The notes beneath the pieces were generated by a model, which made no database searches, was not told where the DNA came from, and saw only the letters and a program-made list of their open reading frames with translations. 64,000 nucleotides of DNA from an uncultured Methanobrevibacter sp. (GTDB lineage: Archaea; Methanobacteriota; Methanobacteria; Methanobacteriales; Methanobacteriaceae), in the NCBI RefSeq assembly GCF_902801725.1, contig NZ_CADCJB010000001.1, positions 16,558 to 80,557 of the forward strand, in the 5' to 3' direction. Below, in pieces: positions 44,959 through 53,500 of the stretch; positions within the stretch are counted from its first letter, which is position 1, and every line of letters starts with the position of its first letter. A program made the position numbers and the translations under genes.

Positions 44959-46167
44959 ATGAGCAACTCATTTTTTAAAAGATTCAGAAAAAAAGAAGAA
45001 CCTGTTATTGAAGAGGAACCTTCAATTTGGGAAGATAGGATTTTTTGGGTTACTACATTACAAAAAATTGCTCTTCCTGTGTTAGGAAACCTGGCAAAAA
45101 GTTCTCTTAGGAAAAAGATGCCTAACGAGTCAATTAGTGTGGATAATAAAAAATTCACATATCTTGAAGCTTTCGCACGGGTATTTAATGGAATTGCCCC
45201 ATGGCTGGAATTAGGTCCTGACAGTTCAGAAGAGGGTGAAATGAGAGAAAAATATCTTCGTTTAACATTAAAAGCTATTATGAATGCTGTTAATCCGAAT
45301 AATAATGATTATATCTTTTTTGTAGAACCTAAACAATCTTTAGTTGATGTTGCTTTATTTGCTCAAGGATTACTCAGGTCAAAGAATCAAGTTTGGCCTA
45401 ATTTGCCAATGGATGTCCAAGCTAAAATTATTCATGAGCTTAAGAATACAAGAGTTATTGCTCCATATGAAAATCATTGGTTGTTGTATACCGCTATGAT
45501 TGAAGCTACACTTTTGGAATTTACAGGAGAATGTGATAAGGAGCGTTTGACTTATGGAATTCATAAATTCAGAGATGAATATTATATGGGCGATGCAATT
45601 TATTCCGATGGCGAATCATTTGATTTAAGTTATTATAACAGTATAATTATTCATCCTATGCTAAATGATATTTTGGCGGTCATGAGAAAATACGGCATTT
45701 CCGACGGTGAATTTTTGGATGTTCAATTGATGAGATCATCCAGATTAGCTGCTCAACTTGAAAGGCTTATTTCACCTGAAGGTACCTATCCTTTACTCGG
45801 AAGTTCTTTGACATATCGTTGTGGTGTTTTCCATTTATTATCTCAGGCAGCTTTGCTTAAAATTCTACCTAAAAATTTAAATCCCGCTCAAGTGAGATCA
45901 GCACTGACAAAAGTTTTAGAAAGACAATTCGGAGGTACACAAAACTTTTCTTCTGATGGCTGGTTATTAATGGGATTAAATGGAAATCAAGTGGATTTGG
46001 CTGAAAAAGATGTTAATGTTGGCAGCCTATATTTATGCTGTTCAGTATTCTTGGCCTTAGGTTTGGAATTAGAAGATGAATTCTGGACTGAACCTGCTTG
46101 TGACTGGACTACCGTCAAAGCGTGGAATGCACAAAGCACATCAAAAGACATATCTATTGATTTTTAA
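44959..46167 (+). CDS. DUF2264 domain protein
   Basis: A 402-residue cytosolic protein whose body matches DUF2264: IAPWLELGPDSSEEGEMREKY, FVEPKQSLVDVALFAQGLLR, NHWLLYTAMIEATLL, YGDGxSF-like YSDGESFDLSYYNSIIIHPML, and TYPLLGSSLTYRCGVFHLLSQAAL. The family has an alpha-toroid look and is common in gut Firmicutes and Bacteroidetes near carbohydrate genes; its activity is unknown. The start at 44959 fits a TATA box 27 bases upstream. It meets the opposing wecC with a 4-base overlap. Transfer from a gut bacterium is plausible. Confidence 0.8.
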   Translation: MSNSFFKRFRKKEEPVIEEEPSIWEDRIFWVTTLQKIALPVLGNLAKSSLRKKMPNESISVDNKKFTYLEAFARVFNGIAPWLELGPDSSEEGEMREKYLRLTLKAIMNAVNPNNNDYIFFVEPKQSLVDVALFAQGLLRSKNQVWPNLPMDVQAKIIHELKNTRVIAPYENHWLLYTAMIEATLLEFTGECDKERLTYGIHKFRDEYYMGDAIYSDGESFDLSYYNSIIIHPMLNDILAVMRKYGISDGEFLDVQLMRSSRLAAQLERLISPEGTYPLLGSSLTYRCGVFHLLSQAALLKILPKNLNPAQVRSALTKVLERQFGGTQNFSSDGWLLMGLNGNQVDLAEKDVNVGSLYLCCSVFLALGLELEDEFWTEPACDWTTVKAWNAQSTSKDISIDF

Positions 46168-47405
46168 TTTAATTCGTATAAGTTCCCGTAATTATATAAT
46201 TTAATTCCTTTTGGAACTTTACTAATTATATTTTTTGTATCGAATATTACTGGATTTTTCATATTTTTTGAAATTAAATTATAGTTAGGGTTTTTGAATT
46301 CGTTATGGTCGCATAATATTAAAATCAAATTGGCATCTTTTGTAGCCTCATCAAAACTCACGAAATCATCATTGTTAATATGCGGATCATGTATTGCTAT
46401 ATCATATCCGTCCTGTTTTAGTCTGGCGATAATTTCATATGCTGGACTTTCCCTGTCGTCTCCAGTATTTCCTTTATATGACACGCCAAATACTGCAATT
46501 TTACCTTCAGGAATTATTTTTTCAGCGTTTTTACAAACGAATTCCGGCATTGAATTGTTGGTGTCCCTTGCTAATTTGATGATTTTTGCAGTTTCCGGAG
46601 CTTTTGCATAGATAAAATAAGGGTCAATCGCAAGGCAGTGGCCTCCAACACCAGGGCCTGGAGAGTGCAGGTTTACCCTTGGATGCTTATTTGCCATTTT
46701 TATCACGTCCAATGCGTTTACTCCTATTTCTGCACAGATTTTAGCAAGTTCATTAGCAAGTGCAATATTGACATCTCTGAATGTGTTTTCCATACATTTT
46801 GACAATTCTGCAGTTTTTGCTTCAGTTAACATCAGGTACCCTTCAACAAATTGACCATAAACTTCTCTGGCTTTTTTAGCACATTCTGGTGTAACTCCAC
46901 CAATAATTCTGTCATTGTGAACCAATTCCTCTAATATTTTTCCCGGAAGAACTCTTTCAGGACAATGAGCAAGGTACAGATCTTTTCCGATTTCAAAACC
47001 TGCATTTTCAAAAATAGGCTTTATGGTTTCATCGGTTGACATTGGAGCTATTGTCGATTCGATAATGACTGTATTTCCATTCTCCAGAAATGGAAGTATT
47101 GATTCGCATGCGCTCACGACATAACTCAAGTCACAGCTATAGTTTTCAACAATGTATGGTGTTGGCACAGTTATTATAAATGCATCTGCTTTTTGAGGAG
47201 TTAATGAAGCCACATATACTTTATTTTTAATAGCATTTTTGATAATGTCAGATATTCCGGGCTCTTCGATGTGTATGATTCCTTTGTTTAAGTTGTTCAC
47301 TATCTCTTCATTAACATCCACTCCAACGACTTCACAGTGATGTCTTGTAAACAGTGCTGCTGTTGGAAGCCCGATATAACCTTGGCCGATAATACATACT
47401 TTCAT
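46164..47405 (-). CDS. wecC: UDP-N-acetyl-D-mannosamine dehydrogenase-type nucleotide sugar dehydrogenase
   Basis: Oxidises UDP-ManNAc (or a related UDP-sugar) to the uronate with two NAD+. The 413-residue protein shows the Rossmann start CIIGQGYIGLPTAALF, the family segment TVPTPY, ESTIAPMSTDE, HCPERVLPGK, KCMENTFRDVNIALANELA, the catalytic Cys in GPGVGGHCLAIDPYF, and FGVSYKGNTGDDRESPA. The ATG follows GAGGAGTTGAAACA. The gene is divergent from rmlD and contributes an acidic sugar to the polysaccharide locus. No UDP-GlcNAc 2-epimerase is in the window. Confidence 0.9.
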   Translation of the reverse strand: MKVCIIGQGYIGLPTAALFTRHHCEVVGVDVNEEIVNNLNKGIIHIEEPGISDIIKNAIKNKVYVASLTPQKADAFIITVPTPYIVENYSCDLSYVVSACESILPFLENGNTVIIESTIAPMSTDETIKPIFENAGFEIGKDLYLAHCPERVLPGKILEELVHNDRIIGGVTPECAKKAREVYGQFVEGYLMLTEAKTAELSKCMENTFRDVNIALANELAKICAEIGVNALDVIKMANKHPRVNLHSPGPGVGGHCLAIDPYFIYAKAPETAKIIKLARDTNNSMPEFVCKNAEKIIPEGKIAVFGVSYKGNTGDDRESPAYEIIARLKQDGYDIAIHDPHINNDDFVSFDEATKDANLILILCDHNEFKNPNYNLISKNMKNPVIFDTKNIISKVPKGIKLYNYGNLYELN

Positions 47406-47477
47406 TGTTTCAACTCCTCTCTTTTAAATATTAAGTTAATATATATTCTAACATATATTAAAGTTTTAAGTGATACC

Positions 47478-48317
47478 ATGAAAATTTTAGTTACAGGTTC
47501 AAATGGAATGCTGGGGCACGATTTAATCGATGTCTTAAAGGATAATCATGAATTGATTCTTACAACATCCAAAACATTGGATATTACTGATAAAGATAAG
47601 GTTATTGAATTCATTCGTGAAAATAATCCTGATATCGTTATCAATTCGGCGGCATATACTGATGTTGACGGCTGTGAAGAAAACCAGGACATTGCATATG
47701 CAGTCAATGGTTACGGAGTTGAAAACCTTGCTTTGGGATGCAGAGAAGTCGATTGTCCTTTAGTTCATGTAAGCACAGATTATGTGTTTGACGGAACCGC
47801 CAGGGACCCAATCAGGGAAGATGGCAAAATCGGTCCTATCAGTGTTTATGGAAAAAGCAAACTCAAGGGAGAGGAAGCCATTCAGAAGATACTTGACAAG
47901 TTTTTCATTGTAAGGACAGCATGGCTGTACGGAATAAATGGGGGAAATTTCCCAAAAACAATGTTGGAATTAGCCAAAAACCATTCTGAAATTACTGTTG
48001 TATATGATGAAGTTGGAACTCCAACCTATACTCCAGATTTGGCTTATGCAATTTCACAGTTAATCGATACTGATTATTATGGAATTTATCATATTACAAA
48101 CTCAGGCCACTGCTCATGGTGTGAATTTGCAAGATATATTTTTGAGGTAGCCGGCAGTGATGTTAATGTTATTCCTGTTACAGCTTCCGAATTCGCAAGG
48201 CCTGCTCCAAGACCCCATTATTCAGTATTGGAAAATAAAAGATGGATTGACAATGGGTTTGAGCCGCTTCGCCATTATAAGGATGCTGCTAAGGAATATA
48301 TTGAGCTGATAAAATGA
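47478..48317 (+). CDS. rmlD: dTDP-4-dehydrorhamnose reductase
   Basis: Last step of dTDP-L-rhamnose synthesis. Landmarks are ILVTGSNGMLGHDL (NAD(P)-binding), INSAAYTDVDGCEEN, HVSTDYVFDG, the catalytic YGKSKLKGE (Tyr-x3-Lys), RTAWLYG, and FARPAPRPHYSVLENK. The 279-residue length is normal. The start at 47478 follows AAGTGATACC; the longer frame upstream runs into wecC on the other strand and is rejected. Its stop overlaps the start of the barnase-like gene (ATGA), so the toxin gene is translated right after it. Confidence 0.94.
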   Translation: MKILVTGSNGMLGHDLIDVLKDNHELILTTSKTLDITDKDKVIEFIRENNPDIVINSAAYTDVDGCEENQDIAYAVNGYGVENLALGCREVDCPLVHVSTDYVFDGTARDPIREDGKIGPISVYGKSKLKGEEAIQKILDKFFIVRTAWLYGINGGNFPKTMLELAKNHSEITVVYDEVGTPTYTPDLAYAISQLIDTDYYGIYHITNSGHCSWCEFARYIFEVAGSDVNVIPVTASEFARPAPRPHYSVLENKRWIDNGFEPLRHYKDAAKEYIELIK

Positions 48318-48769
48318 ATAAAAAACTGATGTTTTTTCTTGCATTAATACTGACTTTACTTTTGATTGGATCTGTTAGTGCAGGATTCTTTGATTTTCTG
48401 AATTTTGGAGGAGATTCCGGTTCCAGCAATGTTAATGTTGTTGAAGACGGACAGTATTGTACTGTAAATGAAGTTGCAGCTTATATTAAGGAGTTTCATA
48501 AGCTTCCAAGCAATTACATCACTAAAAGTGAAGCCCGTGATTTGGGCTGGCAAGGAGGACCGCTTAAAAAATATGCTCCCGGAAAAAGCATAGGTGGAGA
48601 CACATTCACAAACAGGCAGCATGTACTCCCAGACAGCGATTCAAAATATATTGAATGCGATATAAATGCAAACGGCACTAGCCGTGGAGCCGAAAGGATT
48701 GTTTACAATTCAGGCAATTATAAAGTTTATTATACCAGTGACCACTACAACACATTTAAAGAAATCTGA
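48314..48769 (+). CDS. Barnase-like secreted guanyl-specific ribonuclease
   Basis: A 151-residue protein: signal peptide (cleavage likely after VSA near residue 23), a Gly/Ser spacer to about 45, then an almost full-length barnase domain. It shares HKLPSNYITKSEARDLGW, APGKSIGGDTF, and a C-terminal TSDHYNTF with the Bacillus enzyme. The catalytic residues align: Lys71 (barnase K27), Glu114 (E73), Arg124 (R83), Arg128 (R87), His144 (H102). It should cleave single-stranded RNA after G. It is translationally coupled to rmlD and followed within 5 bases by a barstar-like gene. A secreted toxin against competitors or scavenging RNase is inferred. Confidence 0.93.
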   Translation: MNKKLMFFLALILTLLLIGSVSAGFFDFLNFGGDSGSSNVNVVEDGQYCTVNEVAAYIKEFHKLPSNYITKSEARDLGWQGGPLKKYAPGKSIGGDTFTNRQHVLPDSDSKYIECDINANGTSRGAERIVYNSGNYKVYYTSDHYNTFKEI

Positions 48770-48773
48770 TACT

Positions 48774-49013
48774 ATGGAAATCGATGGAAATCTCATTATA
48801 AAAGAAGGGCATGATTATTTAAAGGAAGCGTTTGATTTTCCTGATTATTATGGAAAGAATCTTGATGCATTATATGATTGTCTATGCGAAATAGGTGTCG
48901 AAACTGAAATTGTTCTGATAAATGGGCAAGGAGTTTCCAAAGACTTGATTGACACATTCATAGATGCGTCCCGTGAAAATGAACTTTTGAATTTCAGATG
49001 TGAAACTTTTTAA
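48774..49013 (+). CDS. Barstar-like ribonuclease inhibitor
   Basis: A 79-residue cytosolic immunity protein. FPDYYGKNLDALYDCL is the barstar interface helix: Tyr25, Asp31 and Asp35 correspond to barstar Tyr29, Asp35 and Asp39, and Asp35 would plug the barnase active site. Asp64 lies where barstar has Glu76. It is about 10 residues shorter than Bacillus barstar, with loss mainly before the last strand. No signal peptide is present, as expected for an inhibitor that protects the producer. It starts 5 bases after the ribonuclease stop and has no strong ribosome-binding site. Confidence 0.93.
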   Translation: MEIDGNLIIKEGHDYLKEAFDFPDYYGKNLDALYDCLCEIGVETEIVLINGQGVSKDLIDTFIDASRENELLNFRCETF

Positions 49014-49051
49014 ATTATTTAAAATAAATAACTAATATGAAGGAGATAATT

Positions 49052-49924
49052 ATGAAGGGCATAATATTAGCTGGCGGGTCAGGAACTCGTCTTTATCCAA
49101 TTACCAAAGCCGTTTCTAAACAGCTGTTACCTTTGTATGATAAACCAATGATTTATTATCCGATTTCCGTTTTGATGCTTTCAGGAATTAAGGAAATTCT
49201 GATTATATCCACTCCAAGAGATTTGCCTATGTATAAGGAGTTATTGGGTGACGGAAGTCGTTTGGGAATTAAATTTGAATATGAAGCTCAGGAAAATCCC
49301 AACGGTCTTGCGGAGGCATTTATCATAGGTGAAGATTTCATTGGTGATGATAATGTTGCATTGATTTTAGGAGATAACATATTTCATGGACACAGATTCA
49401 CAGAAATCCTAGAAAGAGCCACTAAACTAAAGGAAGGTGCAATAATTTTTGGTTATTACACAAATAATCCAGAAGCATTTGGCGTTGTTGAATTTGATGA
49501 TGAATGGAATGTTTTATCCATTGAAGAAAAACCCGATAATCCAAAATCCAACTACATCGTTCCAGGACTCTATTTCTATGACAATGATGTAATTGAAATA
49601 GCTAAAAACGTAAAGCCGTCCGAAAGGGGTGAAGTTGAAATAACTTCAATCAATGAGGAATACTTAAAGCGCGGAAAACTTAAGGTCGAACTTCTTGGAA
49701 GAGGAATGGCCTGGCTTGATACAGGAACTCATGAAGGATTATTGGAGGCATCAAACTTTATTGAAACTGTTCAAAAAAGACAAAGTTTGTATATTGCATG
49801 TCTTGAAGAAATTGCATATCTTAAAGGTTATATTTCAGATGAAAAATTATTGAAAACAGCTAAAGAGCTTGAAAAAACCGATTACGGACAATATTTATTT
49901 AATTTAGTTAAGAGAGGAAAATAA
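49052..49924 (+). CDS. rmlA: Glucose-1-phosphate thymidylyltransferase
   Basis: First step of dTDP-rhamnose synthesis: glucose 1-phosphate plus dTTP to dTDP-glucose. The 290-residue chain has [23 protein letters not shown], the active-site [41 protein letters not shown] and [14 protein letters not shown]. The start at 49052 follows AAGGAGATAATT; the frame from 49037 begins inside that region. rmlC starts at the base after its stop. The gap of 38 bases from the barstar-like gene includes no clear promoter, so the toxin pair and the sugar genes may share a transcript. Confidence 0.96.
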   Translation: MKGIILAGGSGTRLYPITKAVSKQLLPLYDKPMIYYPISVLMLSGIKEILIISTPRDLPMYKELLGDGSRLGIKFEYEAQENPNGLAEAFIIGEDFIGDDNVALILGDNIFHGHRFTEILERATKLKEGAIIFGYYTNNPEAFGVVEFDDEWNVLSIEEKPDNPKSNYIVPGLYFYDNDVIEIAKNVKPSERGEVEITSINEEYLKRGKLKVELLGRGMAWLDTGTHEGLLEASNFIETVQKRQSLYIACLEEIAYLKGYISDEKLLKTAKELEKTDYGQYLFNLVKRGK

Positions 49925-50482
49925 ATGGGAAAATTTAAGTTTACAGAAACTGGTATTGATGGTATGTTTGTCGTTGAGCCTACTGTGTTTGAGGATAATC
50001 GTGGGTATTTTATGGAGACATATCAGGAAAATGATTTTAAACAAGCTGGTTATGACTTGAAGTTTGTTCAGGATAATCAGTCCAAGTCTTCAAAAGGAGT
50101 TTTAAGAGGTCTTCACCTGCAGCTGAAGTATCCTCAGGGTAAACTTGTTCGCGTGATTAAGGGCGAGGTTTTTGATGTTGGAGTCGATTTGCGCGGAGAT
50201 TCCCCAACCTACGGTAAATGGTATGGTGAAATATTATCCGAAGACAACAAGAAACAACTCTACATTCCCCCTAAATTTGCACATGGATTTGTTGTATTGT
50301 CTGATGAGGCCGAATTCCAATACAAATGCACAGAATTCTACCATGGAGAAGACGAAAGCGGTATAAAATGGGATGACGAAGACATAGGAATCGACTGGCC
50401 GTTGGATGGCATTGATGAAATAATATTATCTGAAAAAGATAAGGAATGGAAATCATTTAAAGAATCCAAAATCAAATACTAA
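49925..50482 (+). CDS. rmlC: dTDP-4-dehydrorhamnose 3,5-epimerase
   Basis: Cupin-fold epimerase, 185 residues. It shows FEDNRGYFMETYQENDF, FVQDNQSKSSKGVLRGLHLQ (with the catalytic His), GEVFDVGVDLRGDSPTYGKW, IPPKFAHGFVVLSDEAEFQYKC (second His region) and DEDIGIDWP. The gene starts directly after the rmlA stop, with GAGAGGA upstream. Fifteen bases separate it from rmlB. Confidence 0.95.
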   Translation: MGKFKFTETGIDGMFVVEPTVFEDNRGYFMETYQENDFKQAGYDLKFVQDNQSKSSKGVLRGLHLQLKYPQGKLVRVIKGEVFDVGVDLRGDSPTYGKWYGEILSEDNKKQLYIPPKFAHGFVVLSDEAEFQYKCTEFYHGEDESGIKWDDEDIGIDWPLDGIDEIILSEKDKEWKSFKESKIKY

Positions 50483-50497
50483 AAAAAGTGATTTATT

Positions 50498-51505
50498 ATG
50501 ACAAATATCTTAGTTACAGGTGGAGCAGGGTTTATAGGAAGCAATTTCGTAAGATATATGGTAAACAAATATCCTGATTACAATATCATAAACTTGGATT
50601 CCCTGACATACTGCGGAAACCTTGAAAACCTAAAAGACATAGAAAGCAGGGAAAACTACTCATTTGTGAAAGGAGACATCCGTGATAAATCAGTCGTAGA
50701 TGATTTGGTTAAAAAATGCGACTATGTAATCAACTTTGCTGCTGAAAGCCATGTTGACAGAAGCATAAGCGACCCGGAAATATTCATCAAGTCAAACGTA
50801 CTTGGCACACAAGTGCTGCTGAACGCTGCAAAGGAATACGGTGTTGAAAAATACATTCAAATTTCAACAGATGAAGTCTACGGAACATTAGGAAAAACCG
50901 GATACTTCACAGAAACCACACCACTACAACCTAACAGCCCATATTCAGCTTCAAAAGCTGGAGGAGACTTGATTACAAGAGCATACTTCGAAACATTCGA
51001 TTTACCGATAAACATTACTCGCTGTTCAAACAATTACGGGCCTTATCAGTTCCCTGAAAAACTAATTCCACTGATGATTTCAAACGCCCTTGAAGACAAG
51101 AAATTACCTGTTTATGGAGACGGCAAAAACATCAGGGATTGGCTCCATGTACATGATCACTGCACAGCAATAGATCTTGTTCTGCATGAAGGAAAACTTG
51201 GTGAAGTCTACAATATTGGTGGAAACAACGAAAAACAAAACATAAACATTGTAAAATTAATATTAAAAGAACTAAATAAGGATGAATCACTAATTGAATT
51301 CGTAACTGATAGATTAGGCCATGACAGAAGGTATGCAATAGATTCATCAAAAATTCAGGATGAACTTGGATGGGCTCCGAAATATACCTTTGAAACAGGT
51401 ATTAAGGAAACAATACAATGGTACCTAGACAACCTCGACTGGATTGACCAGGTAAAAAGCGGAGAATATCAGGAATACTACGACAAAATGTATTCAAACA
51501 GGTAA
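50498..51505 (+). CDS. rmlB: dTDP-glucose 4,6-dehydratase
   Basis: Short-chain dehydrogenase-type enzyme that makes dTDP-4-keto-6-deoxyglucose. The 335-residue chain has ILVTGGAGFIGSNFVRYM (NAD site), NFAAESHVDRSISDP, ISTDEVYG (active-site Thr-Asp-Glu), NSPYSASKAGGDLI (Tyr-x3-Lys), TRCSNNYGPYQFPEKLIPL and GDGKNIRDWLHVHDHC. It is the last of four rml genes in the order D-A-C-B and completes the dTDP-L-rhamnose pathway. A ~330-base gap follows. Confidence 0.96.
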   Translation: MTNILVTGGAGFIGSNFVRYMVNKYPDYNIINLDSLTYCGNLENLKDIESRENYSFVKGDIRDKSVVDDLVKKCDYVINFAAESHVDRSISDPEIFIKSNVLGTQVLLNAAKEYGVEKYIQISTDEVYGTLGKTGYFTETTPLQPNSPYSASKAGGDLITRAYFETFDLPINITRCSNNYGPYQFPEKLIPLMISNALEDKKLPVYGDGKNIRDWLHVHDHCTAIDLVLHEGKLGEVYNIGGNNEKQNINIVKLILKELNKDESLIEFVTDRLGHDRRYAIDSSKIQDELGWAPKYTFETGIKETIQWYLDNLDWIDQVKSGEYQEYYDKMYSNR

Positions 51506-51833
51506 ATTTACACGAGATTTACCTCATTTTTTTTATTTTTCCGGTTGTTTGGTTCAATTGCCGTATTTTTTTTGCATTGATATTTCAAAAATTAAATAAT
51601 TATTATTTTAATCTGTTTAAATTCTTTTTTATTAATTTATCTAATTGTATACTTGTTGTTAAATATATTGGTTTTAATTCTTTATTATAGAATAAAAACA
51701 TCTATTTTGCCTTTTTATTTTTTAAAAAAAGATACTTTTATATATAATAATTTGTTAATTTTAAATAGTATTATAATATTAATTTTTGAAAATCTTTTTT
51801 TCCAATTAATATTAAGGGAAATGGTGATTTTGG
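51506..51833 (+). other. AT-rich intergenic region with a promoter
   Basis: About 330 bases without a convincing gene. T-runs after rmlB near 51526-51540 may terminate the rml transcript. CTTTTATATATAA near 51736-51748 is a good TATA box for the next operon, and GGTGAT stands before the 51834 start. A short hydrophobic open frame at 51653-51886 overlaps the next gene and has no support. Confidence 0.55.
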
Positions 51834-52100
51834 ATGTTGGAACAATATTTGCCCTATATTGCACTAATAATATTTGGAAATATTGAAAATTTAGTTTTAT
51901 CCTCTCAGGGCGTTGTTGCTGGTGTTAATCCGGTGAAATTGGCTGTTGCAAGTCTTATTTGTGTTAGTTTATGGTTGATTATCGGAACCTTTGGAACTCA
52001 AATGTTAATACAATATGTCGATATTATTGAGTTCATAGGTGGATTTGCAATATTTGTTTTAGGATTTCAAGCAATGTATGAATCAGTATTTCATAATTAG
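51834..52100 (+). CDS. Small three-helix membrane protein, paralogue A
   Basis: An 88-residue membrane protein that I do not recognise. It shows three hydrophobic segments, a conserved FGNIENLVLSSQGV motif after the first, IGTFGTQM in the second, and FIGGFAIFVLGFQAMYES in the third. The next gene encodes a paralogue with FGNIENLILAAQGV and IGTFGTKL. The pattern of two half-size proteins resembles split or duplicated transporters of the TerC/MntP/LysE kind, where homologous halves pack together. Function is not established. The ATG follows GGTGAT. Confidence 0.7.
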   Translation: MLEQYLPYIALIIFGNIENLVLSSQGVVAGVNPVKLAVASLICVSLWLIIGTFGTQMLIQYVDIIEFIGGFAIFVLGFQAMYESVFHN

Positions 52101-52110
52101 GGATGATTGA

Positions 52111-52392
52111 ATGTTAGATGATTTGAAACCGTTTTTAATATTGCTGGTTTTCGGAAACATTGAAAACCTGATTTTGGCCGCACAGGGTGTTGCAGGCTCA
52201 GTTAATCCGCTAGGTCTTGCTGCTTTAAGTCTACTAGTTGCTTCCTGCTGGTTATTAATTGGAACATTCGGTACCAAACTTGCAATCAAATATGCAAAAT
52301 ATATTAATTTTATCGGCGGTCTTGCAATATTCATTTTAGGTATTCAGTCTATGATGAATGCACTTCCAGGAATTTTAAAATTCTTCCATTAA
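52111..52392 (+). CDS. Small three-helix membrane protein, paralogue B
   Basis: A 93-residue homologue of the preceding protein; roughly half the residues align without gaps, including GNIENL, AxQGV, VNP, LIGTFGT and FIGGLAIFxLG. It starts 10 bases after paralogue A stops, so the two are co-translated and probably form a heterodimer. The polysaccharide genes follow directly. It could be a small carrier or flippase-like helper, but that rests only on context. Confidence 0.7.
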   Translation: MLDDLKPFLILLVFGNIENLILAAQGVAGSVNPLGLAALSLLVASCWLLIGTFGTKLAIKYAKYINFIGGLAIFILGIQSMMNALPGILKFFH

Positions 52393-52407
52393 TTATTTTT
52401 GATTATT

Positions 52408-53499
52408 ATGAAATATTCTAAACATAAGCTTTATGGTTATTTATTCAGTTTATTTAAGGTTTTTCCTATAAGCAGCAATAGGATATCCTTCATCATAGAT
52501 TCTGGAGAGTCCTTTAAGGGTAACCTGGATTACATTAAAAAGGAATTTGAAAGAAGAGGAAATTTTGAATTTAACTTTTTTTATAAAGACAAACTTTCCT
52601 TTTCTAGTTTTAAAAAATTGGCCACATCAAAATACATATTTTTAAACGATAATTTTTTTCCACTCGCTTTCATGAATTTTAAAGATGAAAGTATTGTTAC
52701 TCAATTATGGCATGCACCGGGCGCTTCTAAAAAGTTTGGAGGATCCGTTGCAAGTGCTGATGAGCTGGAAATGCTTTCGAAAATTGGAAATAATACAGAT
52801 TATTTGATAACATCTTCCAAAAATATTGAAAACCAGTATGCAGAGGCCTTTCAAATTGACAAGAAAAAAATCAAGCCACTTGGTCTTCCAAGACTTGATT
52901 ATTACTTCGAAAATCATGACTTGAATAAAATCAAATCCGAATTTTGCAAAAAATATGGTGGGGATGCAAATAAAAAGATTATTCTCTACGCCCCTACATT
53001 TAGGGATGAGGAACGCTATAACAATGTCTTCAACTTTTTGGATATGAAAAAATTCAATGATGCTTTGGGCGAGGAATATGTTCTTGCTTTAAGGCTTCAT
53101 CCAAAAATAAAAGACTTTTATCACGAAAATATAGAGTCCAGCGAAAACTACATAGACTGCAGTGATTATCCATCCGAACAGGAATTGATGATGATAAGCG
53201 ATATTTTAATCACTGACTATTCGTCCATTATGATTGAATTTGCGATTTTAGATAAGCCAATTCTTTTCTTTGTTTATGATTTGGATAGTTATTTAAGTAC
53301 TGAACGTGGATTTTATTACGATTTTAAAAAAACCGTTCCGGGTAAGTTGGCTTATGACTGCGATGAGTTAATAGATGCAATTAATAATAATGATTTTGAT
53401 AAAAATAAAATGATAAGTTTCGTCAAGACACAATTTGATGCAATTGATGGTAAATCATCTAAACGAGTTGTTGATTTTCTTTTAAAAAATGGTAGGTAA
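52408..53499 (+). CDS. CDP-glycerol glycerophosphotransferase-like protein (TagB/TagF family)
   Basis: A 363-residue membrane-associated transferase like those that polymerise or prime wall teichoic acid in Gram-positive bacteria. Motifs are TQLWHAPGASKKFG, LGLPRLDYYF, ILYAPTFRDE, LRLHPKIKDF, DILITDYSSIMIEFAILDKP and RGFYYDFKKTVPG. It would transfer glycerol-phosphate or a similar unit to a surface glycan. A typical TagF has an N-terminal extension that is absent here. The ATG is placed at 52408. Twin GT2 genes follow, each with minimal spacing. Confidence 0.9.
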   Translation: MKYSKHKLYGYLFSLFKVFPISSNRISFIIDSGESFKGNLDYIKKEFERRGNFEFNFFYKDKLSFSSFKKLATSKYIFLNDNFFPLAFMNFKDESIVTQLWHAPGASKKFGGSVASADELEMLSKIGNNTDYLITSSKNIENQYAEAFQIDKKKIKPLGLPRLDYYFENHDLNKIKSEFCKKYGGDANKKIILYAPTFRDEERYNNVFNFLDMKKFNDALGEEYVLALRLHPKIKDFYHENIESSENYIDCSDYPSEQELMMISDILITDYSSIMIEFAILDKPILFFVYDLDSYLSTERGFYYDFKKTVPGKLAYDCDELIDAINNNDFDKNKMISFVKTQFDAIDGKSSKRVVDFLLKNGR

Positions 53500-53500
53500 A

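Noticed and set aside
47337..47477. N-terminal extension of rmlD
   Set aside because: It overlaps wecC on the other strand; the ATG at 47478 has a GTGATACC site and the expected N-terminal nucleotide-binding motif.
51653..51886. 77-residue hydrophobic frame upstream of the twin membrane proteins
   Set aside because: It overlaps a better supported start, has no ribosome-binding site, and its hydrophobicity follows from the T-rich DNA.
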